Shown one piece after another: positions 1 to 5,771 of a stretch of DNA of 5,771 bases. The translations under genes were made by a program, and so were the position numbers. This stretch comes from Pseudomonadota bacterium. GTDB taxonomy: Bacteria; Pseudomonadota; Gammaproteobacteria; Xanthomonadales; Xanthomonadaceae. The stretch spans positions 1 to 5,771 of the forward strand of contig JAEXBT010000028.1 in the NCBI GenBank assembly GCA_023393895.1. The letters run 5' to 3'. How positions within the stretch are numbered: position 1 is the stretch's first letter; the number at the start of each line of letters is the position of its first letter. A model generated the notes under the pieces. It worked only from the letters and a program-made list of their open reading frames with translations, ran no database searches and had not been told where the DNA came from.

Positions 1-625
1 CACTCGCACCGACCAGCAGGGTGATCAGGTTGATGTCCTCGTGCGCGCCGGCCCGCACGTTGGGCACGTCCGGCGTCTCGATGGGCGGATAGTGGATCGG
101 CCGCAGGATCGAATTGCCTTCGTTGGTCTTGTCGGCGAACCAGTCCTCGGGCAGGTCCAGCGACAGCGCGAGTGCACCCAGCACCTGCGAGCCCAGCTCA
201 TCCAGCGCCTGGTAGAGCGCGTACCCGTGCTCGCGGAAGCCCGGAACTTCATCCGGCCACAAGTTCTCCGGCATCACCGCGGCATTGCGGGAATCACGCG
301 AAATCTCCCGGCCGATGTGCCAGAACTCCTTGAGGTCGTGGTGTTGCGCGCCCTTCGCGGTCTCGATGCCGAACGGCGTGTAGCCGCGCGCACCGCCGAT
401 TCCGGACAGATGGTAATTGCGCTTGGCATCGGCCGGCAGCGCGAAGAACGCCTTGAAATCCGCATAGGCGGCATCGACCAGTGCATCCAGGATGCCATGC
501 CCGCGGATGCCCGCGAATCCCCACTCACGATAGGTGGCGGCGAGTTCGCGCACGAAGGCGGCACGGTCCTCGCTGCCTTCGGGATGGGTGAATCGACGGA
601 TGTCGAGCGTGGGAATCCGACTCAT
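1..625 (-). CDS. Isopenicillin N synthase family Fe(II)/2-oxoglutarate oxygenase, C-terminus cut by window edge
   Basis: Seen: an open frame from ATG at 625 that runs off the left edge, giving 208 residues beginning MSRIPTLDIRRFTHPEG. Residues about 4-110 resemble the N-terminal domain of plant-type and IPNS-like dioxygenases (REWGFAGIRGHGI at 33-45, GYTPFGIETAKG at 81-92, DLKEFWHIGRE at 97-107). Residues 174-181 read LRPIHYPP. H195-E-D197 matches the HxD half of the Fe(II)-binding facial triad. The distal His and the R-x-S motif that binds the 2-oxoglutarate carboxylate lie beyond the edge, so catalytic competence cannot be judged. The start is supported by AAAGGA 8 nt upstream and by the position 17 nt after the glmM stop. 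Family knowledge: these soluble enzymes couple O2 and usually 2-oxoglutarate to hydroxylation, desaturation or ring closure. The substrate is unknown here, and beta-lactam synthesis should not be assumed. It appears to be co-transcribed with glmM. Confidence 0.86.
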   Translation of the reverse strand, partial: MSRIPTLDIRRFTHPEGSEDRAAFVRELAATYREWGFAGIRGHGILDALVDAAYADFKAFFALPADAKRNYHLSGIGGARGYTPFGIETAKGAQHHDLKEFWHIGREISRDSRNAAVMPENLWPDEVPGFREHGYALYQALDELGSQVLGALALSLDLPEDWFADKTNEGNSILRPIHYPPIETPDVPNVRAGAHEDINLITLLVGAS

Positions 626-633
626 CGTGGGCG

Positions 634-639
634 TCCTTT
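634..639 (-). promoter_or_regulatory. Ribosome binding site of the oxygenase gene
   Basis: AAAGGA on the minus strand, 8 nt before the ATG at 625, inside the 17-nt gap after the glmM stop. It is the best Shine-Dalgarno match near this start and supports the chosen initiation codon. Confidence 0.7.
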
Positions 640-642
640 CGA

Positions 643-1992
643 TCAGCAGGCGGCCTTGACCGCCGATTCGAGGGTATCGAGCGTCGTCTGCAACAGCGCG
701 GCGTCATCGGCCTCGACGGTGACCCGGACCACCGGCTCGGTACCGGATGCGCGCATGAAGGCGCGACCACGACCAGCCACCGCCGCCTCGGCGTTCCGCA
801 GCGCAGCCTGCACGGCATCGGATTCCACCGGCTTGCTGCCGGGAGAGACGCGCACATTGACGGTTTTCTGCGGCACCTTGGCCAGTCCAGCCAATGCATC
901 GGCCAGGCTGATGCCGCGACGTTGCAGCACTTCCAGCACCTGCAGCGCGGCCATGATGCCGTCGCCTGTGCTGGTACGATCCAGGCACAGCAAGTGGCCG
1001 GAAGCCTCGCCGCCGAGCGTGGCGCCGTTCTCCAGCAGCATCTGGTGCACGTAGCGGTCGCCGACCTTCGCCCGCAGGAAGCCGATGCCGTTGTCGCCCA
1101 GCGCCTTCTCCAGACCGAAATTGGTCATCAGCGTGCCGACCACCGGGCCCTGCAGACGACCGCTGTCCTGCCAATCACGCGCCAGCACGTAGAGCAGGTC
1201 GTCGCCGTCGCAGACGCGACCGTTGCCGTCCACCAGCAACACGCGGTCGCCATCGCCGTCGAAGGCGATACCCAGCGCCGCGCCGCGCGCGGTGACCTCG
1301 GCCACCAGCGCCTCGGGATGGGTGGAACCGACGCCGTCGTTGATGTTGAGCCCGTTGGGGGTGACGCCGATCGCGTCCACGCGCGCGCCCAGCTCGCGCA
1401 GCACCAGCGGGCCGAGCTGGTAGTTGGCGCCGTTCGCGCAATCGACCACGATGTGCATGCCGTCGAGGTCAAAGCCCTTGGGCACCGAGTTCTTGCAGGC
1501 TTCCACGTAGCGACCCAGCGTGTCGCGTACCTTCACCGCCTTGCCCAGCTGATCGGAGGGCACGGTGGAGAACGGCTGGTCGAGCGCGACCTCGATCGCC
1601 AGCTCCGCCGCATCGTCCAGCTTCTCGCCATTGGCGGAGAAGAACTTGATGCCGTTGTCATGGTGGGGATTGTGCGAGGCGGAAATCACGATGCCGCCAT
1701 CGGCGCGGAGCGAGCGCGTCAGATGCGCCACCGCGGGCGTGGGCATCGGCCCCATCAACTGCACGTCCACGCCGGCCGCGACCAGCCCGGCTTCCAGCGC
1801 GGCCTCGAACATGTAGTTGGAAATGCGGGTGTCCTTGCCGATCACCACCATCGGCTTGCGCCAACCCTCGCCTCGCCGCTCGCGCAGCGCGTGGCCGTAG
1901 GCGTTGCCGAGGCGCAGCACGAAATCGGCGGAGATCGGCGAGGTGCCGACCCGGCCGCGGATGCCATCGGTCCCGAAATACCTGCGGCTCAT
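643..1992 (-). CDS. glmM: Phosphoglucosamine mutase GlmM
   Basis: Converts glucosamine-6-phosphate to glucosamine-1-phosphate in the cytosol, the step before GlmU in UDP-GlcNAc synthesis, which feeds peptidoglycan and lipopolysaccharide. Seen: 449 residues (E. coli GlmM has 445) with all alpha-D-phosphohexomutase signatures in order. These are the N-terminal [12 protein letters not shown] (5-16), the active-site loop SASHNP with the phosphorylatable serine at 106 (equivalent to E. coli Ser102), the Mg-binding DGDGDR (Asp245, Asp247, Asp249), the sugar-binding GGEASGH (327-333) and the phosphate-binding RASGTEP (414-420). These favour GlmM over the related phosphomannomutase/phosphoglucomutase ManB. 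The ATG overlaps the accD stop by 4 nt (ATGA), and GGAG lies 8 nt upstream, so translational coupling to accD is likely. The sequence is intact with no missing key residue. Confidence 0.97.
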   Translation of the reverse strand: MSRRYFGTDGIRGRVGTSPISADFVLRLGNAYGHALRERRGEGWRKPMVVIGKDTRISNYMFEAALEAGLVAAGVDVQLMGPMPTPAVAHLTRSLRADGGIVISASHNPHHDNGIKFFSANGEKLDDAAELAIEVALDQPFSTVPSDQLGKAVKVRDTLGRYVEACKNSVPKGFDLDGMHIVVDCANGANYQLGPLVLRELGARVDAIGVTPNGLNINDGVGSTHPEALVAEVTARGAALGIAFDGDGDRVLLVDGNGRVCDGDDLLYVLARDWQDSGRLQGPVVGTLMTNFGLEKALGDNGIGFLRAKVGDRYVHQMLLENGATLGGEASGHLLCLDRTSTGDGIMAALQVLEVLQRRGISLADALAGLAKVPQKTVNVRVSPGSKPVESDAVQAALRNAEAAVAGRGRAFMRASGTEPVVRVTVEADDAALLQTTLDTLESAVKAAC

Positions 1993-2876
1993 GCCACCAG
2001 CTCCGAATCTTCAGGGGGATGGGGTTGCTTCATCATCAGGGCCACCAGCTGGGCGATCCGGTCGCGCAGTTCACGACGGTCGCAGATCTGGTCGATGGCG
2101 CCATGCTCGAGCAGGAACTCGCTGCGCTGGAAACCTTCCGGCAGCTTCTCGCGCACGGTCTGTTCGATCACGCGCGGGCCGGCGAAACCGATCAGCGCTT
2201 CCGGCTCGGCGATGTTGATGTCGCCCAGCATCGCGAACGAGGCGGAGACGCCGCCGGTGGTGGGATGGGTGAGCACCGAGATGTACGGCAAGCCCCTGGC
2301 ACGCAAACGCCCGAGCGCGGCGGAGGTCTTGGCCATCTGCATCAGCGAGAACAGGCTTTCCTGCATGCGCGCACCACCGCTGGCGGAAAAGCACACGAAA
2401 GGCGCGCCAAGCTCGGCCGCACGCTCGGCACCCAGCGCGAAGCGTTCACCCACCACCGAACCCATCGATCCGCCCATGAAGGCGAAATCGAACGCGCTGG
2501 CGACGATCGGGCGCTGCTTGAGCGTGCCCTCCAGCGTGATCAGCGCATCGCGCTCACCGGTGGCCTTCTGCGCCACCTTGATGCGCTCGACGTACTTCTT
2601 CTGGTCCTTGAACCTGAGCACGTCGGTCGGGCCGAGCTGGCTTCCGATCTCGCGGCCACTGGCCCGGTCAAGGAAGGCGCCGAGCCGCGCCCGCGCACGG
2701 ATCGGCATATGGAAGGCGCACTTCGGGCACACTTCCAGGTTTTCCTCGAGTTCCGGCCGGTAAAGCACCGCGCCGCAGCGGTCGCACTTTTCCCAGAGGC
2801 CTTCCGGGACGTTGCGCTTGCGCGGGCCGGCATCGGTGCGGATGCGGGCAGGCGTGAGTTTCTTGAGCCAGGACAT
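1989..2876 (-). CDS. accD: Acetyl-CoA carboxylase carboxyltransferase subunit beta, AccD
   Basis: Beta half of the carboxyltransferase of acetyl-CoA carboxylase. With AccA it moves the carboxyl group from biotin on AccB to acetyl-CoA, giving malonyl-CoA for fatty-acid synthesis. Seen: 295 residues (E. coli has 304). The N-terminal zinc ribbon is complete: C31-x2-C34 and C50-x2-C53, the usual four-cysteine pattern. The crotonase-like carboxyltransferase fold follows, with [12 protein letters not shown] (133-144), [11 protein letters not shown] (163-173) and [18 protein letters not shown] (202-219); the glycine-rich turns match the oxyanion/CoA-binding elements of the family. The first residues, [12 protein letters not shown], are typical for AccD and fix the ATG at 2876. 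It starts 32 nt after the trpA stop and has only a weak ribosome binding site. In Pseudomonas and many relatives accD follows truA-trpF and precedes folC; here trpBA lies in between and glmM follows. Confidence 0.98.
   Translation of the reverse strand: MSWLKKLTPARIRTDAGPRKRNVPEGLWEKCDRCGAVLYRPELEENLEVCPKCAFHMPIRARARLGAFLDRASGREIGSQLGPTDVLRFKDQKKYVERIKVAQKATGERDALITLEGTLKQRPIVASAFDFAFMGGSMGSVVGERFALGAERAAELGAPFVCFSASGGARMQESLFSLMQMAKTSAALGRLRARGLPYISVLTHPTTGGVSASFAMLGDINIAEPEALIGFAGPRVIEQTVREKLPEGFQRSEFLLEHGAIDQICDRRELRDRIAQLVALMMKQPHPPEDSELVA
2001..2004 (-). promoter_or_regulatory. Ribosome binding site of glmM, inside the end of accD
   Basis: GGAG on the minus strand lies 8 nt before the glmM ATG and within the last codons of accD. 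Together with the ATGA overlap it points to coupled translation of accD and glmM. Confidence 0.6.
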
Positions 2877-2882
2877 GCAGTG

Positions 2883-2888
2883 CCATCC
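2883..2888 (-). promoter_or_regulatory. Weak candidate ribosome binding site of accD in the trpA-accD gap
   Basis: The 32-nt gap between trpA and accD (2877-2908) holds only GGATGG, 6 nt before the accD ATG, as a partial Shine-Dalgarno match. No stem followed by a T-run is visible, so nothing suggests a terminator between the trp genes and accD. Confidence 0.4.
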
Positions 2889-2908
2889 AGCGGAATCAGC
2901 GCACCAGT

Positions 2909-3723
2909 TTAGCCCACGCCCTCGTATTCACCATCCAGCGCCGCACGCAACGGTGTCAGGAACGCGGCTGCCCGCCGGGCGGCATCGGCCGGGTCTACGG
3001 CGTCCGCCATCGCCGCCACCAAGGCGCTGCCCACCACCACGCCATCGGCGGCGCGCGCCATCGCCACCGCACTGCCCGCGTCGCGGATGCCGAATCCGGC
3101 CAGCACCGGGACCGCGCAGCGCTGGCGGATGCCGGCTAGACGGGCCGAGGCATCGTGCGTACCCAGGCGGTCTGCGCCGGTCACGCCGGCATAGCTGACG
3201 TAGTAGAGATAGCCTTGCGCAGCCCGTTCGAGCAGCGCCATCCGCGCTTCGTCTGTGGTTGGCGACACCAGCCAGATCAGCGCGATTCCCGCCCGCACGA
3301 ACGCGGTGCGATAGCTTTCGGCTTCTTCCGGCGGCAGGTCCACCAGCAACATGCCGTCGATGCCACTGTCTGCGGCAGTCTGGGCGAAGTCCTCGGCGCC
3401 ACGGATTTCGACCGGGTTGAGATAGCCCATCAGCACCACGGGCGTCGAATCGTCGGTCTGGCGGAAACGGCGCACGCTGGAAAGTACATCCGAAAGCCCG
3501 CCGCCCTGCGCGATTGCGCGTTCGGACGCCTGCTGAATCACCGGGCCATCGGCCATCGGGTCGGAAAACGGCACCCCCAGCTCGATCACGTCGGCCCCGG
3601 CTTCAACCAGCGCATGCATCACCGGCACCGTCGCATCGAGTGAGGGATCGCCGGCGGTGATGAACGGCACCAGCGCCTTGCGACCCTGGCTGCGCAGACG
3701 CGCGAACGCGGCATCCAGCCGGC

Positions 3724-3727
<4 letters not shown>
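2909..3727 (-). CDS. trpA: Tryptophan synthase alpha subunit TrpA
   Basis: Cleaves indole-3-glycerol phosphate to glyceraldehyde-3-phosphate and indole, which is channelled to TrpB in the alpha2-beta2 complex. Seen: 272 residues (about 268 is usual), a TIM-barrel protein with the alpha-subunit signature [18 protein letters not shown]. The catalytic pair E49 and D60 falls at exactly the same numbers as in the Salmonella enzyme. The second strand carries PFITAGDP (21-28). The phosphate-binding and loop-6 region reads [12 protein letters not shown], and VLAGFGI follows. The start is GTG at 3727: it overlaps the trpB stop by 4 nt (GTGA), has AAGGGA 7 nt upstream, and gives the standard N-terminus [10 protein letters not shown]. 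The overlap suggests coupled synthesis with TrpB, which suits the 1:1 complex. Confidence 0.97.
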
Positions 3728-4995
<1,268 letters not shown>

Positions 4996-5001
4996 GATGG
5001 A

Positions 5002-5005
5002 CCTC
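5002..5005 (-). promoter_or_regulatory. Candidate ribosome binding site deciding the trpB GTG start
   Basis: GAGG (followed by T) on the minus strand, 6 nt before the GTG at 4995 and inside trpF. It is the only well-spaced Shine-Dalgarno match to any ATG, GTG or TTG in the trpB frame upstream of the conserved domain. ATG at 5034 has AAGG directly abutting it, which is too close, and ATT at 4941 has no purine-rich motif. Confidence 0.5.
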
Positions 5006-5622
5006 GGCGATGAAGGCCCGCATTTTATCGCCATCCTTGATGCCGGGTGCCGACTCGATGCCCGACGCGACATCCACTGCCCATGGCGCGCGCGTGGTGA
5101 TCAGGCCGTAGACGTTGTCGACCGAAAGCCCGCCAGCCACCATCACCGGCTTGGTGTTGTCCGCCGGCAACCGCCCCCAGTCGAAGCCATGCCCACGCCC
5201 GCCCTCACCGCCGGCCACGTGCCCGTCGAACAGCAGCGCCGCCGCGTGGGGATACCGGCCATGCAGCGAGCGCACGTCGACGGCGTTGGCGTCGCCCATC
5301 GGGATCGCCTTGATATAGGGGATGCCGAAGCTGCGGCAGAACGCGTCGTCCTCGTTGCCGTGGAACTGCAGCGCGTTCGGACGCAGCAAGCGCACGATCT
5401 CGCGAACCTGTTCGGGCGGGTTGTCCTGGAACAGCGCAACCAGGCTGACCAGCGGCGCCACCGCCATGCGCAGCGCTCGCGCTTCCTCGACCTGCAGCCT
5501 GCGCGGGCTTGTCTCGGCGAATACCAGACCGATCGCGTCAACACCCAGCTCGCACGCCAGGCGCACATCACCGGCACGGGTGAAACCGCAGAACTTGACG
5601 CGGGTGCGGATCGATGCGGTCT

Positions 5623-5771
5623 TCATGCGCCCGCACCCGCGGTGACATCGGCGGGCAGTCCCCAGCGCGCGTCATAGAGCGGATGCAGGAAGGTCAGGCC
5701 GCTGGCCGGCGCGGTGGGTCCGGCCACCGTGCGATCACGACCGGCGAGCAGCTCACCGATCCATTCGGGCG
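5623..5771 (-). CDS. truA: tRNA pseudouridine(38-40) synthase TruA, C-terminal fragment
   Basis: Only the last 48 codons are in the window; the 5' part is beyond the right edge. The frame reads [25 protein letters not shown] and then [14 protein letters not shown], ending at TGA 5625-5623. The LLAGRDR and [10 protein letters not shown] elements match the C-terminal region of TruA, where the APTAPxxGL block is a strongly conserved part of the active-site cleft. The catalytic aspartate and the rest of the domain are outside the window. TruA converts uridines 38-40 of the tRNA anticodon arm to pseudouridine. Its stop overlaps the trpF ATG by 4 nt, and the truA-trpF pair is a known gammaproteobacterial arrangement, which supports the identification despite the short fragment. 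Confidence 0.88.
   Translation of the reverse strand, partial: PEWIGELLAGRDRTVAGPTAPASGLTFLHPLYDARWGLPADVTAGAGA

Noticed and set aside
1..625. Evidence for a beta-lactam biosynthesis cluster because of the IPNS-like gene
   Set aside because: The family name is broad, no ACV synthetase or other cluster gene is present, and the neighbours are housekeeping genes.
41..1054. A 337-codon plus-strand open frame across the oxygenase and glmM
   Set aside because: It lies opposite two well-supported genes, crosses their boundary without regard to it, and has no protein family signature.
922..2763. A 613-codon open frame on the plus strand, antisense to glmM and accD
   Set aside because: It is a shadow of the GC-rich codon pattern of the opposite strand: it shows no recognisable family, is rich in H, Q, R and A, and covers two genes whose catalytic motifs are complete on the minus strand.
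2877..2908. Possible terminator or promoter in the trpA-accD gap
   Set aside because: Only 32 nt long, with no stable stem plus T-run and no convincing -35/-10 pair.
4996..5073. Extension of trpB up to the ATG at 5073 (449 residues)
   Set aside because: The added residues lie wholly inside conserved TrpF coding sequence (the [14 protein letters not shown] region) and resemble nothing in TrpB proteins.

Overview
This window is a compact run of housekeeping genes, all on the minus strand, so transcription runs from the right edge to the left. It is GC-rich (I estimate about two thirds GC by eye). The protein sequences and the order truA-trpF-trpB-trpA-accD look like the Xanthomonadales (Lysobacterales) group of Gammaproteobacteria. 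This is inferred from recalled family sequences, not from a search.

In transcription order the layout is: the 3' end of truA (tRNA pseudouridine synthase, cut by the right edge); trpF; trpB; trpA; accD; glmM; and the first 208 codons of an isopenicillin N synthase-type Fe(II)/2-oxoglutarate oxygenase, cut by the left edge. Junctions are very tight. There are 4-nt stop/start overlaps at truA/trpF (ATGA), trpB/trpA (GTGA) and accD/glmM (ATGA). A longer overlap, about 65 nt with the start chosen here, joins trpF and trpB. The only gaps are 32 nt (trpA/accD) and 17 nt (glmM/oxygenase). I see no internal terminator, trp leader or attenuator, so one polycistronic unit is likely; its promoter would lie outside the window.

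Functionally, TrpF, TrpA and TrpB carry out three of the late steps of tryptophan synthesis, with TrpA and TrpB forming the tryptophan synthase complex. AccD is the carboxyltransferase beta subunit for fatty-acid initiation. GlmM makes glucosamine-1-phosphate for peptidoglycan and lipopolysaccharide. TruA modifies tRNA anticodon arms. All the complete enzymes keep their known catalytic residues.

I found no phage, transposon, CRISPR, toxin-antitoxin or other novel system. The point most worth a second look is the trpF/trpB junction: no ATG, GTG or TTG exists where TrpB normally begins, TrpF has a C-terminal tail, and a short hairpin flanked by 7-bp direct repeats lies there. The accD-glmM coupling and the truncated oxygenase are secondary points of interest.
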